A stretch of DNA of 64,000 nucleotides, from positions 154,505-218,504 of the forward strand of contig WIDE01000054.1 in the NCBI GenBank assembly GCA_015039315.1, written 5' to 3'. Under the pieces are notes generated by a model. That model saw only the letters and a list, made by a program, of their open reading frames with translations, was not told the DNA's origin and did no database searches. This DNA comes from Clavulina sp. PMI_390. Its lineage: Eukaryota > Basidiomycota > Agaricomycetes > Cantharellales > Hydnaceae. The translations under genes were made by a program, and so were the position numbers. Each line of letters starts with the position of its first letter. Positions within the stretch are counted from its first letter, which is position 1. Of the stretch, positions 49,719 to 60,531 are shown in pieces.

Positions 49719-50955
49719 ATGTCGCAGAAGCTTGATTCGACCCATGCGTGGTACGCAAAACCAGCCGCCGCGTCTGTCGGCGCGACTATAACAGCTCTTA
49801 CCAGTATGCTTATTGACTATTCTTCATGTCAGTGTATCCAATTGAATGGTTCTCTCTCAGTGACTCCCTTCGATGTAATCAAGACCCGACTGCAAACACA
49901 GCCTGTACCCCCCAGCCCACTACCACGCCTTCGTCCGACTTCTTCCCCACTCCTTTTCCCCAGAATATCCGAGCCTGTATGCTGCCAACCTTCGCCCGAT
50001 GACTGCGTCCGCCGCCTTCATACCTTCTCTCTCCGACCCTCCAAACAATCTCACCGCTGGTACCAAACGGCTGTCCAATCTCAAATAATATGCCTATGGG
50101 ACGGGAATACGTATCAGAACCGCCCTGTACGTGGCTTCCGTGATGCTGCTTGGCAGATTTGGCGGATAGAAGGCTCCAGAGGGCTTTGGAAAGGGCTAGG
50201 GCCAACACTGTGAGCCTTGTTTTTGCTCAAATTCATGCGAATCACATTAAAACCTGGCCTAGAGCAATTGCTGTCCCGTCGCAAACGTTTTACATGGTAC
50301 TCTACGACGGCCTGTTAAATACTTTTATGCCGCACCATCCCGCCGCACCCCTGATAGCTGGCATCACAGCGAGAACCGTTATCACTACGGCAATGTCACC
50401 ATTGGAGCTGCTGAGGACAAGGCTCCAGGCTACTCCTGCGGAGCCTGGACACCCTAGAACTCTCACCAATACGTTGCGGGATATACATTCTATGGTGCGC
50501 GTTGAAGGCTTGCGCGCGTTATGGCGTGGCCTTTCGACCACTTTATGGCGTGATGTTCCCTTTAGTGGCATCTACTGGATGATATATGAAAGTTCAAAAC
50601 CTTATCTTCGCCACGAGGGTCACGGCGGACCCTTTGTTGCGTTTGCTGGTGGGGCCGTTAGCGGAATTTGCGCCGCAATCATCACTTCTCCTTTCGACGT
50701 GCTGAAAACTCGTCGACAAGTCACCGGCGGAACGAGCTCATCCACACTACGGGCGTTCTCTCAACTTATTCACGACGAAGGTTATCGTTCACTTTTCACG
50801 GGTTTGACCCCTCGATTAGCAAAGATTGCTCCAGCATGCGGAATTATGATAGCTTGCTATGAGGTAAGGCCACGTATTATCTCCCATCATTCACGTTTAT
50901 GTTATCTTCTCATACCTTCTCCCGATAGGGCCTTTCCACTTGGCTCTCCCATTAA
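49719..50955 (+). CDS. MTM1: Mitochondrial carrier of the Mtm1 / SLC25A39-40 type
   Basis: The product is a six-helix carrier of the mitochondrial inner membrane. SLC25A39/40 proteins import glutathione into mitochondria; the yeast relative Mtm1 affects manganese and iron handling. Carrier signatures are visible: VTPFDVIKTRLQTQ, MSPLELLRTRLQAT and TSPFDVLKTRRQVTGG, each followed by a G-x-L-W or S-LF-G segment (GLWKGLGPTL, ALWRGLSTTLWRD, SLFTGLTPRL). The loop after the first signature is long and holds cysteines in CCQPSPDDC and ICLWD; this cysteine-rich loop is a mark of the Mtm1/SLC25A39 group and is linked to iron-sulfur sensing in the human protein. Introns follow ITALT, a site near 50205, and ACYE. 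The last exon gives GLSTWLSH and TAA at 50953-50955. Start MSQKLDSTHAWY. Confidence 0.85.
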
Positions 50956-51036
50956 TTGTACAGCGCTCTCCCTAGTGACGAATATAGATTACTTTATCAA
51001 GTTGTTTACAATTGTTTGCTCGTTCATCCCACCGCC

Positions 51037-51852
51037 ATGGATAAAGATCTGGAAACTTACAATGCTCAGGTACACCTTGTAGCACTCACCAAGTCTGAGT
51101 GCGTATCTAATTAGACCCCTAGCTATCCCAAGTTGAACTGGCTCTCGCCTCTGATCCTGACAATGCAGAGTTACAGTCCTTGCAAACGGAGCTGAAGGAG
51201 CTCATCACTCTTACGGAACAAACCATCAAGGAATCCGAAAAGAGAGCGTCCTCCTCGAAAACACCTGCACCTTCGTCCTCGAAATCCTCTCCGTCCGTAG
51301 CTTCGTTCCTTCCAGGCGACGATATCTTGGCCAAATACTCTGGCGATAATTCCTGGTACCCGGCTCGAATAACATCTGTTGGTGGTTCGGAGGATCGTCG
51401 TGTTTATAGCGTTGTGTTCAAGGGCTATAATTCTACCGAACTTGTCCAGGCGGGTTCTGTCAAGCCTCTTCCACCAGGTTATCAACCGTCGTCCGCCACC
51501 CAGAGCGGTTCAAAGCGTAAAGCAGAAGAAGAAGCAGAAAAGGAACGCAAGAAAAAGAAGAATGAGAAGAAGGCAGAAGTACGAGCTGAAAAGGCAAAAG
51601 ATCAGCTCAATAAACAGGCTTCCTGGATGAGATTTGCTAAGAAAGCCGAAAAGAAAGGCGCCCCCATTGCTGGTTTGGCTGGAACAAGTATATTCAAGAC
51701 TCCGGATAATCCGCATGGTCGAGGTCAAGACTTCCGTACTCCCCTTGCTTTTCTATGCGACTGACTTCTTCTCTATAGTCGGTGTTACTGGTAGTGGAAA
51801 TGGGATGACAGAAACGGTGCAGCGACAAAGGCACAAGTATAGCGAGGAGTAA
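51037..51852 (+). CDS. SPF30: Tudor-domain splicing factor SPF30 (SMNDC1)
   Basis: SPF30 binds symmetrically dimethylated arginines of Sm proteins with its Tudor domain and helps assemble the tri-snRNP. Start MDKDLETYNAQ in an ideal context (ACCGCCATGG), then LSQVELALASDPDNAELQ after an intron. The Tudor domain is DDILAKYSGDNSWYPARITS to YNSTELVQAGSVKPLP (51320-51480). A lysine/glutamate-rich nuclear segment follows (KRKAEEEAEKERKKKKNEK), then NKQASWMRFAKKAEKKG, IFKTPDNPHGR and VGVTGSGNGMT, all typical of the family. The final residues are HKYSEE, with stop TAA at 51850-51852. The start is 82 bases after the stop of MTM1 on the same strand. Confidence 0.93.
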
Positions 51853-52163
51853 GCAGGTAAGCAAGCCTGGGCGTTTTTCTGGCTGCTGTGAGAGGACCCA
51901 ATTAACTTGCCGTATAGATATTGCCTTGTTTCGCAGTTCCCATCGTGTGTTACTGCTGACTGTGATCCTATCTACTACTTCATTTTCGGACCTATGAGTC
52001 TTGAATTTTTTTTTTGACTCGGCTCCTGTTTCCTACGATCGGTTTCTCCACGCTTCCATCCTCGTGTCAACAGATGTACACAGCACGATCGTATTTCATT
52101 GGACCTTTCCTTCACAGCATTCCTCATTGTCCTGTCAGATTACCATAGTCCTACCCATCTACC

Positions 52164-53041
52164 ATGTCAAATGAACCTCGGTCTGGCTTCGAGTTCCTCA
52201 TCGCGATCTTCCTACACTGACCTTGACTTAGTCACGCCTTTTTTGAAACTGATGACCATGTTGAGATCAATGTGTTCTTGAAGGACGTCCAAGAATCAGA
52301 TCTTACTGTTCAAATAGATCCACGAAAGGTTTCACTCGCTCTCTTCAGTCTTTATAGCAAAGGGTGATTGACTGCCTTTGTGAAATAAGGTGACTTTCAG
52401 GTATCCAAACCACGAGCTCATTCTGGACCCCCTGCGCGCGGAGATCGACGCAGAAAAAAGTGGATTTAAGATCGGTAAAGTCAAGGTGGAGATCAAACTT
52501 GTGAAGATCGTCCCAGCTCGTTGGGGAGGACTCGTTGGCGACGCCCCTGCAGGTGAAGTGCAGTCACGTCCTATCTTCATGATCAGTTGGCCTAATCCTG
52601 CAACAGTCGCCACGATTCCTCCTGTCTCATCCTCAACCCCATCCTCTACCTTCAAGAAAAACTGGGATACCCTTGCTAGTGATGCTTTGAATAGTGGACC
52701 CAAGGATAAAACGACGACCGAGGATCCAAATGTGGGCGGGGATGCGGCAGTCAACTCATTCTTCCAACAACTATACTCTGGTGCTGACGAGGACACGCGT
52801 CGAGCAATGTTGAAGAGTTATACTGAGTCTGGAGGGACAGCATTGAGCACCGATTGGAAAGAGGTAAGCAGTTTTATCATTTCACACCCAATGGCTTCTG
52901 AAGAACTATGTTGTCCCACAGGTTTCGAAAGGGAAAGTATGTATTCGGCGCTTTGATCATGGTATCGAATTGATCGCGTTCTTTGCAGGTTGAAGTGAAA
53001 CCTCCTAGTGGTTCTGAGGAGCGCAAATGGGGACAGTGATG
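52164..53041 (+). CDS. SGT1: SGT1-like HSP90 co-chaperone without TPR part (CS and SGS domains)
   Basis: SGT1 links HSP90 to Skp1/SCF ligases, kinetochore assembly and adenylate cyclase. The first short exon gives MSNEPR, spliced to HAFFETDDHVEINVFLKDVQ. The CS domain continues VTFRYPNHELILDPLRAEID and VKVEIKLVKIVPARWGGLVG. A linker rich in Ser/Pro follows, then the SGS domain: NSFFQQLYSGADEDTRRAML, YTESGGTALSTDWKEVS, KGKVEVKPPSGSEERKWGQ and TGA at 53039-53041. Budding yeast and plant SGT1 have a TPR domain in front; here the protein starts directly at the CS domain, as reported for several other lineages. Introns after EPR, after IDPRK, after WKEVS and after GK. SGT1 and the minus-strand DNAJC17 gene converge with 106 bases between stops. 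Confidence 0.88.
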
Positions 53042-53147
53042 AACCCAATGTTTCAGAGTGTCTCAACGACGCAAAAAAGTTGTACTGTTCGCTACTTCAT
53101 CTAATTACAAATCACCTCACAGCCGGTCACGATGAGCGACCAAGTGG

Positions 53148-54250
53148 TCATGACTCTGTTTCGGCAAGCCGGATGGCAGCTTCCAGTCTCTCGCGTTCAA
53201 TCTGTCGGAGCCGGAGAAGGGTCTCTGACTCGACATCAGACGAGGGCGCCGCGGACTATGGGAATGACTTAGTAGAACCCTGGCAAAGAGATGTAAATTG
53301 AGGACATACAGATGTGGATGGTGACTGAAGAGTTTGGGGCTCTACCTCCACCCAAGAGACGTCCATGCCTTGAAAATCAGATAAGTGAGATTTGGCTCTG
53401 AATATGGCGGCATCCTCAAGACTGGTAAATTGAACGAGGGCAGTCACAGCTTTGCGAGGCTTTGATGGATTAGACTTAGAACTCTTGGCGGAAACAATAA
53501 GTGCTTCGCGATCAAACCCTTTGATACCCAAACCTTCCAAGAAGTCGGTGATAGATGCCCGGGAATGTAGTGTTGGGAAGAGACTCAAAGGATATTTCAG
53601 GCGGGCAGTCGCACTGAGGGTTTCACCTGTCGAGTATTCAATTGGCGAACACCAGTCAGGGCAGAGATCACACGAACTTTTTTTGCTCGGCTGAGGGATT
53701 TCAGCTTCTTGCAGTATAGTCTCTGTGCGTCCTTCTCTCAGTCGTTTGCTTTCCTCCTTAATCCGGTTGAGAACCGAATCTTCATTCTGTGGTGTCTGGC
53801 CTGCTGTAGCCCGTTGACGCTTATGAGCACGCTCATTTTCTTCGAGTTCGTCGACGAGAGCCTTTCGTTTGGAGTCTAAAGCCGCGTGTCGCTCTTTAGC
53901 ATGAGCTTTCGCTTTGATTTTGGCATCCAATGATTGTCGTCGCTGAGGATCTTGAAGCAGTTCATACGCAACCTTCAGCCTATGGAATTCTTCACCTAGA
54001 TTGTTTCGGAAGGCGCTTTAGTTTCAAGTTTTCTGAGTGCTCTGAACACTCCATACCGGCTGAAGCATCGTTGGGACGCTATAATATTAAGATGAGCGAG
54101 GCCCTCAGGAGTACCGGTCATGGAGGCGCAGCGTACGTGATCGGGATGAACTTTCCGCGCTTGTAGGCGGTACGCTTTACGTATATCTGCATCAGACGCA
54201 CCACTCGAGATACCTAACACGGTGTAAGCGTCCAACTCTTCATCAGCCAT
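53148..54250 (-). CDS. DNAJC17: DNAJC17-like (Cwf23) splicing-associated J-domain protein with RRM
   Basis: The product begins MADEELDAYTVLGISSGASD and ADIRKAYRLQARKVHPDH, a J domain with intact HPD motif. The next exon is only 22 bases long (54057-54078) and encodes RPNDASAG, joined to EEFHRLKVAYELLQDPQRR. A basic coiled region follows (KAKAHAKERHAALDSKRKAL, VLNRIKEESKRLREGRTETI), then an RRM-like domain (SATARLKYPLSLFPTLHSRA to FRAKSHLSDFQGMDVSWVEV). The C-terminal helix is SDVESETLLRLRQIERERLE ending AETES with TGA at 53148-53150. This is the DNAJC17/Cwf23 layout, a J protein of the spliceosome. An alternative end at 53256 would come from reading into the last intron and lacks the family's C-terminal helix. 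Confidence 0.9.
54057..54078 (-). other. 22-nt microexon of the DNAJC17-like gene
   Basis: The exon lies between an acceptor ...TATAG and a donor GTATGG on the minus strand. It encodes R-P-N-D-A-S-A and the first base of G, exactly filling the gap between HPDH and EEFHRL where the J domain needs its fourth helix to start. Confidence 0.8.
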
Positions 54251-54450
54251 GGGTGCAAGGAATGGAGAGAGTAAGTCACGCGTGACTCTGACTTGGAAGC
54301 CTGATAATACTCGCTGTAACTGATAATTCCAAAACGAATTATGTCTATATTATACTGGAGATAATATGATGGGGTCATTGCATGGTAGAATAGTAATTTT
54401 GTGTGCTCAATCAATCTTTTTGCGACAATGATACGTAGAGCGAAGGAGTA

Positions 54451-54747
54451 ATGGCGCTGCTGGGTATACTGGAAGAGGGAGTGGCGAGAGAGCGAGGATC
54501 AACGCCGGTGTGTACATATGGTCGAAGCTATAATTGATGAGAAAATAACCAAGTTGTGAGTCGCTCGCAGGTGCATGCTGAAACCTATGCGGCCTACCCT
54601 CGTGTGCTGGATCTCTTGTATAGGAGGGCTAACGAAATATCGCACACGATTGTCAAAGAGTCGATACTTCCCGGATCCCTGAATGATGTGGCTGCCAGGG
54701 GCTCCAGTGCGGTGGCCACCAGGAACAAAAGCAGCACCCGTTCCTGA
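54451..54747 (+). CDS. Candidate small two-exon gene, unknown product (77 residues)
   Basis: An ATG at 54451 opens MALLGILEEGVARERGSTP. A GTGTGT donor at 54508 and a CAG acceptor ending at 54570 remove 63 bases in phase 0. The second exon is VHAETYAAYPRVLDLLYRRA, then NEISHTIVKESILPGSLNDV and a short basic end, with stop TGA at 54745-54747. The protein would be mostly helical with no signal or membrane segment. I do not recognise it. The interval is otherwise unexplained space between DNAJC17 (divergent, 200 bases away) and NOC4 (170 bases after). It might instead be part of the NOC4 5' leader. Confidence 0.4.
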
Positions 54748-54917
54748 AGCAAAGAATTGAGTAAAGCCCAGGAATGGATTGAGCCCCTTAACCTTTGTAA
54801 AAGTCTTTGTTCCCCATTTTTGGAGTTAGAGCCAGCCTGGAAGCCTTGCTCCAAAGAGTCTGTGTTTTCTGCATGTTGGTTGTCGGTGGCAAACAAATGA
54901 CAATAGTGTTCGTTCCA

Positions 54918-56878
54918 ATGGCTAAGATCGCTGAGTTGGAGGCTCAACTCACCGCGGCATTTACAAACTTGCCTGACAAAACTTCATTAAAATCTCTTCC
55001 TGCCCTTCTGTCGCTCGCTTCTAGTGTCGATACCCAAATTGCGTATCGAGCTATCTTTGCGTTCTATCGTGTTGGTGCTGTGGCTCTTGCATCCCCTTTG
55101 TACAACACCACGCAAAATGCACAGGTAGCCAAGATCACCAAATGGCTGGATCAGATTGTGGACCAATTTTCCGCTTCTCTCATTAAAAACTTCCAACATC
55201 ATGATGTAGACCTTAGGGTAAGTTGATATTCGCAAATTGGGCAGGGCTTTCTTACCTATATCACCTAGCTCGGGGCTTTAGATATATCTATGGCACTCTT
55301 CAAGAACCGCTGCGAGAACCTACATCGTCGCCATCTACCTCCTTTCCACCACAAACATCTACGGCTGATAGTGGACGCTTTTTTAACTACCACTCCAATC
55401 CCAGATATGTTGCAGCAGTTCTCTATGAAGTGGGTGAACGCATATCAGGATATTCGGTGGCTCGTAATGAAACAAGCCAAGTGCATTGGGTCTATCTTCG
55501 ATCGTGGAGGAAGTGACTGATGCAAAATCGTAGTTCCGTCCTCCAGGACAGCTCCCTAGATCGCGATCAGGTTGCTCGCTCAGTGCTAGCCCTATTGTCC
55601 CTCATCAAACCAATGCCATCACCGCCAATTTTCTGGTTGGCCTCGATATTCAATGCAAATAACTTGGATGAGGCGATTTCACCCAAGGACCTCCCCGCTG
55701 ATGACTGGAAAACATTCTTTGACGAAAGGGCAGAGACCGGAATGCATACATCAAATATCCGTCTCGGCAGGAAGATGACAGTGGGTCTAGCGGGGGTAGT
55801 ATCGTCTGCGTCTCTTGCAGACCAGCTTGCTACCACATGGACCCTCCTGGTCCCTTCTTTGGCAGCCTCTTCAGAGCTCTCGGCGCAGGGTCTGGAGGTA
55901 CTATCTACCTCGATGGAACTTAATAAGAAACTAGTTCTCAAACTCATGGACTGGATTTCGGGAAGCGTAGCCTATGGTAATGCATTTGTTATTTCTTGCC
56001 TCTATCAGCGCCTTCATGCACACTTAATGTAATAGGTGGTTCGGTTGGTATCCTTGCACTGAGGTTGATGTACAAATTACTTGTGCTCTTCAACTTGTGA
56101 GTTGAAGAATCAAGGCTATCTCCGTTTATTGCTTATCCTGTCCGACAGAGACTATCCAGATTTCTACACGCGGCTTTACGGCTATCTAGACTCCAACTGT
56201 TTTCACTCCAAGCATTCCTCACAGTTTCTGCGTTTACTAGCAGAATTTCTTCAATCGACGTATGTCAATCCAGCACCCACTCCCTCGTAGCATGCTGATT
56301 CCTATTGCTATTTAGTCACATTCCGACCAATCTCCTTGCTTCATTTGTCAAGAGATTGTCAAGAATGTCATTAACTGCCCCTCCATCAGTATTGGTTGTC
56401 ATTATACCGCTTGTGTACAACACGCTCCACCTCCATCCACAATTAATGGCTCTGATTCACAACCCTGCTAATATGATCACAGGTGAGCGGGTTATTTGCA
56501 AAGCAATGGTGTTTTTACTAAAGAGCAAGTTGTACAGATCCGTTTGATCCAGAAGAGGTATCACCATATACCACAAATGCCCTGAGCTCTTCGCTTTGGG
56601 AGCTGGTATCACTATGCAACCACCAAAATGGTGTTGTGGCCAGCCTAGCACAGATTTTTTCTGGCACATTTTCAAGACAGCCATTTGTGTTGAATGATTT
56701 CCTTGACCAATCATACAATACAGTGAGCTGATTACAACCTCTCATCAATATGCACACTAACACATGTTTCTAAATGCAGCTTTTCCGCTCAGAGCATAAG
56801 AAGATTTTCAGAATAGATCCCATAATATCCCCATCAATAGGTTCCCTCAGTTATTTCCAATGGGCTGATTTCAATTGA
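54918..56878 (+). CDS. NOC4: Nucleolar complex protein Noc4 (40S assembly)
   Basis: Noc4 works with Nop14 in the nucleolus for 40S ribosome maturation. The start MAKIAELEAQLTAAFTNLPD leads a helical-repeat N-terminal half (LPALLSLASSVDTQIAYRAI; FLTTTPIPDMLQQFSMKWVN). The conserved CBF/Mak21-type domain follows: KNQGYLRLLLILSDRDYPDF, FHSKHSSQFLRLLAEFLQST, IPTNLLASFVKRLSRMSLTA and PSVLVVIIPLVYNTLHLHPQ. Then come DPFDPEEVSPYTTNALSSSL, WELVSLCNHQNGVVASLAQI and FVLNDFLDQSYNTLFRSEHK. The gene ends RIDPIISPSIG and a short tail, TGA at 56876-56878. Some exon borders around 55230-55520 and 55990-56110 are unclear. The CpG-poor repeat region starts shortly after the stop, and the last residues are poorly conserved, so the very end could have been altered by nearby insertions. 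Confidence 0.88.
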
Positions 56879-58744
56879 TAGAAAGTTGTTGGTATATGCT
56901 TTTGTTGTCCCATATGTTAGATTCTAAGTGCCCAGACTCTGTCTCTGGGCAAATTCTCTGCCCTATATTGGATGGAAATTGGAAACAGTGCAAATGAGAA
57001 ATGGTTGATTATTGGTCATGAGTAGGCAAATTAAATGTCTGCCTCTACTATTGATTTATGTACTAGCTTGTGTTGGACAAACTATATTGTACTGGTCCTA
57101 CCTGAATTCTGCGGTAGGTTTCACAATGTTGTGAGCTGGAGGAGTCCAGCCTGGTGACCTTTTGATACTTGTATATGCTGGCCAAGGGCTTGGCATTTCT
57201 GAGGCATCATATCACAGTGGCTGTTCAGGCTTGCAATACCATATATAGGTTATCCCAGAGTTCAATAGATATACTCACATTATATGATTATATAGTTTGT
57301 AGATTGCCTAGCAAAAATTACAAAAAAATTGATATAGCCATTTAGTGGCTAATTACAACCAAGGATTTCATGATTTCTAAATCACAGCATTACTGGATAG
57401 TGCGTTGATTTGGGTAATTATAACTGGAATTGTAACTCTTCAGATAATCCAAGCTAAATAAAACATGACACTGCAGTAATTTCATGCATGAATTGCTTCA
57501 CTAGAGCATTTTTCACCAGTTAATCACCAAAAGCAGTACCTCAATTATACAAATTCCAAACCAATCAAGGACACAGGGTGTTGTGTCTATGGGGTGCTGA
57601 TGGATTTTGCTTGGGAGAGTGAGTGGAGCAAGCCTATAATGCCTCACAAGAGCCAATAGGCTAGGGGGTGTTGTGATGTGGTTGGTTCTGACTGTACCCT
57701 CCAATAATGCAACCAGGGCCTTTCTCAATATGGCAGGGTTCCTGGGCTCTGGCATGCCCAGAGACACACTGTCCAATATAGCATGTAACCACCACATTCT
57801 CCCATACAGTCATCTACCACTCAAGGAAATAACTTATTATGTTTGAACTGCTGAAGGTTTTTGCTTGAAGCTACATTTGTAGGCAAGATGCATAAGTAGC
57901 CCTTATATGCTTCATAAGGGCCAAAAAACTGGGAGTTGGGGTTAGAGGCAGCAGTGATTGGAGTGGATGGGTTGATGATCCAAATTTGCCCTCAATGAGA
58001 GGGTGACAATCTATGTTACACCAATATTGCCCAACCCACCAAGGCATTGGAAGTTTTCAGCACACTTAGTTTGGTGCAATATATGGCTATACTTGATATG
58101 CTTGTGGCTTTTGTTAGGCATAAATGTGCAGATACTGCTTTGTAAACACTACAAGAAGAGGTGCTACTGCTGTCCACTTCCCCCCAATTTTCTGGGATTC
58201 ATGCATATATTGAGCTTAGTTGGCTAGATGTCATAACAAGATTGATGGTATATACATTCCCACAGAGCTCAGATCATGCAATTCCAGCTAGAGCAAGGGG
58301 AACAATGAGAATGATATGCATTGGTCTCTCACACTCAAGAAAATCTGCTTCCCACATGCCATATCAAGATTAAACAAAGTAGAGGTATCTGGAAAGCTCA
58401 TAAGTTGCTTGGTCAAATTATAGAAGCCTCTTAGTAAAGGCACTTCCAGAGCCTTGAGATACATTTAGAGTTACCCAGAGGGCAATGCCAAATGGGTGTA
58501 AACACACCTAAAAACTCTTCACAGCCTTTATTTTCTTATTGATTTCCTTGAAACTTTGCAAAAAAGTGCATTATTGCCATTGCAGCTATAATGATTTTCA
58601 TGATTTTTTTAGATTCAAAGAACTGGTAATGGGACCATTTTTCTCAATGAGGGTGACATTCTCAAAGAGTGGTAGATGACTGTACCTGAAGCCATGTAGC
58701 TTACAAGGTGCCCAAGATCTCATGGGAATCCCAGGTTTGATTGA
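56879..58744. other. CpG-free, AT-rich decayed region without intact gene
   Basis: From about 57060 on, CG dinucleotides nearly vanish (two up to 58744 by my reading) while TG and CA are common. No open frame shows a domain; the longest (minus, 57513-57797) has no recognisable match. The region adjoins copia-type LTR fragments and is probably older transposon material that has decayed beyond recognition. Confidence 0.6.
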
Positions 58745-58930
58745 ATCTATGGGAAGTGTCATGTGATTGCATATTGTATTTATATTGTTTGTTCCAGAGC
58801 AGACTTGCCTCAACCCTTCATCTAGTTGTGGTTAAGTCCCCAGTGTGATCTCCACTGTCTGTTAGGTGCCTTTGCTAGGAGCTGGTCTTGTTCTGTCAAG
58901 ACTTTGTCCCAACACCAGTTCACTGCCACA
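58745..58930 (+). repeat. Copia-type LTR, copy a (decayed)
   Basis: The sequence from TATGGGAAGTGTCATGTG to GTTCACTGCCACA matches the other LTRs of this cluster and stops exactly before the primer site. The 5' TG is damaged. CG positions of copy c appear here as TG or CA. Confidence 0.75.
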
Positions 58931-58942
58931 GGTTATGGGCCC
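58931..58942 (+). other. Primer-binding site of copy a (GGTTATGGGCCC)
   Basis: These 12 bases follow the LTR end directly. They are complementary to an internal, anticodon-stem part of initiator tRNA-Met, the half-tRNA type of primer known from Drosophila copia. Confidence 0.65.
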
Positions 58943-59574
58943 ATTGCCCTAGCTGCTTGCCTACATATAACACCTAGTGCTCTATTGTGCCAGAGTTCCA
59001 GACAATTTGGTGGAGAACTCAGCTTTTTTCAGCCACTTCTTCATATCTGAGGTCAACAGGCCTCAGCCACTCTCTGTTGGTTCAACATCGCTCTATTGCT
59101 CTGCCTCTCTGCTTCTTTGTTGCACTCTGGTGCTCCCATTGTTTTTCACTTTGTTTCTGGCTCTCACTCCTCTCACCCTAAGCTCAACCTGACCTGTCAA
59201 ATTACACTCTGGCTCAGAGAAGCACAGTGAGTTCTACAGAGGCTTGAGAGCTGCTTTCTTTAGTTTTAAGGCCACCAGGCCTTCCTACATCAAGGACTTT
59301 GCCAATGAGATCCTCATGTCCTTGATCCTCACCAATTGCCCTGAACTCATCTCTGCTGTCCTTGCAAGCAACCACATGTGTAAGATGTCAACAAGCAGTT
59401 CAGCTAGAATGAGGGTCTCAGAGACACTTCTGCTGCAGCTATGCAATCCTTGGCCTCTGGCACTTCTCCATTTTTGTCTGATACCTGCTCTGATGCCAAT
59501 CACTCTACCAAGGCTTGCTACAAGCTTGCCATCATGGTTGAAATGCTGTCAAAAGTGCTACCAAGGGCAAGTGG
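58943..59574 (+). mobile_element. Broken copia-like gag fragment, copy a
   Basis: The leader resembles that of copy c. The first part of gag is deleted; readable pieces are FKATRPSYIKDFANEILMSL, NCPELISAVLASN and a knuckle remnant NHSTKACYKLA. Frames shift and stops interrupt. The fragment ends where a minus-strand LTR begins. Confidence 0.7.
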
Positions 59575-59739
59575 TGTAGCAGTGGAGCTGGATGAAGTCT
59601 TGGCCAAGACGAGCAAGGGCACCCAGTCAAGATCACACTGGAGAGTTAGCCACAACTAGATGAAGAGTTGAGGTGAGTCCACTCCAGAACAAACAATTAT
59701 AAACACACCACATGCAAAACTCACCTGACACTTCCCACA
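59575..59739 (-). repeat. Copia-type LTR, copy d (inverted, decayed)
   Basis: Read on the minus strand it starts TGTGGGAAGTGTCAGGTGAG and ends CTCCACTGCTACA, parallel to copies b and c. It follows the end of the minus-strand pol relic and is therefore that element's 3' LTR. Confidence 0.75.
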
Positions 59740-60333
59740 TTCCTGCTTCACAAAATCTCTTGAGACACAAGTCCAAGCAGAGAAATTCCACATTGATGAC
59801 TAGTTGTCTCAGGTGACTTGGTGAGAATATCAGAATGCATGAGAGTGGAGATGTATTCCAACCTGACATAACCACATGTACTTGGTGTGGAGATGGCACA
59901 TCTTGCTGAAGTATTCAGGATTGTTGCCAACACAAATAGCAGACTGATCCATGAGAGTGGCAGACTGAGGATATCCAAGTTCTTGACTGAACAGCCTATA
60001 CCAAACTGCATCAGACCCACCATCAACAGCTATAATAAGCTCAGTCTCTGAGGATTTGGCCACAACATCTTGGCATTTGCTGTGCCAATTCACCAAATTC
60101 CCAAAAGGTGGAGTAACCAGTGGCAGAGTCCACAGCACCTGCATAGTCTGCAGAGTATACTGACACAGTCAGACCTGCAGAGCTAGGACCATAACAGAGC
60201 ATCAAGTCCTTGGTACCATTAAGGTACTGAAAAACATGCTGGACAGCTTTCCAGTGCACCATGCCTGGATTAGCATTAAAGCACCTGAGAGAACTTACAG
60301 CATGAGCTAAGTCTGGCTGAGTACCTGAGCCAG
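59740..60333 (-). pseudogene. Copia-type pol relic (end of reverse transcriptase and RNase H)
   Basis: Minus-strand reading gives PDLAHAVSSLRCFNANPGMV, HWKAVQHVFQYLNGTKDLML and VSVYSADYAGAVDSATGYST, the typical copia tail of reverse transcriptase leading into RNase H. After frameshifts, LVNWHSKCQDVVAKSS and IIAVDGGSDAVWYRLF follow. Everything upstream (protease, integrase, polymerase palm) is missing. Stops and shifts rule out function. Confidence 0.8.
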
Positions 60334-60531
60334 TGTTGTGGGAAGTGTCACATGTGATTTTTTGCATAGTGTATTTATATTTGTCTGTTCTGGAGTGGAC
60401 TTGCCTCAACTCTTCATCTAGTTGTGGCTAAGTCCCCTCTAGTGTGATCTCCACTGTCTGTTAGGTGCCTTTGCTAGGAGCTGGTCTTGGTCTGCCAAGA
60501 CTTCATCCCAATACCAGCTCACTGTGCTACA
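60334..60531 (+). repeat. Copia-type LTR, copy b (198 bp)
   Basis: It begins TGTTGTGGGAAGTGTCACAT and ends CACTGTGCTACA. It has one copy of the 53-base unit that is repeated in copy c and lacks CG dinucleotides. No primer site follows, so it is a solo or 3' LTR. Confidence 0.8.

Noticed and set aside
53256..53300. Earlier stop of the DNAJC17-like gene
   Set aside because: It arises from reading into the last intron; splicing to 53256 and below restores the family's C-terminal helix and a stop at 53148.
57513..57797. 94-residue minus-strand open frame in the CpG-free region
   Set aside because: No recognisable motif, surrounded by decayed repeats; loss of CG also removes some chances for stops, so an open frame of this length is not strong evidence.
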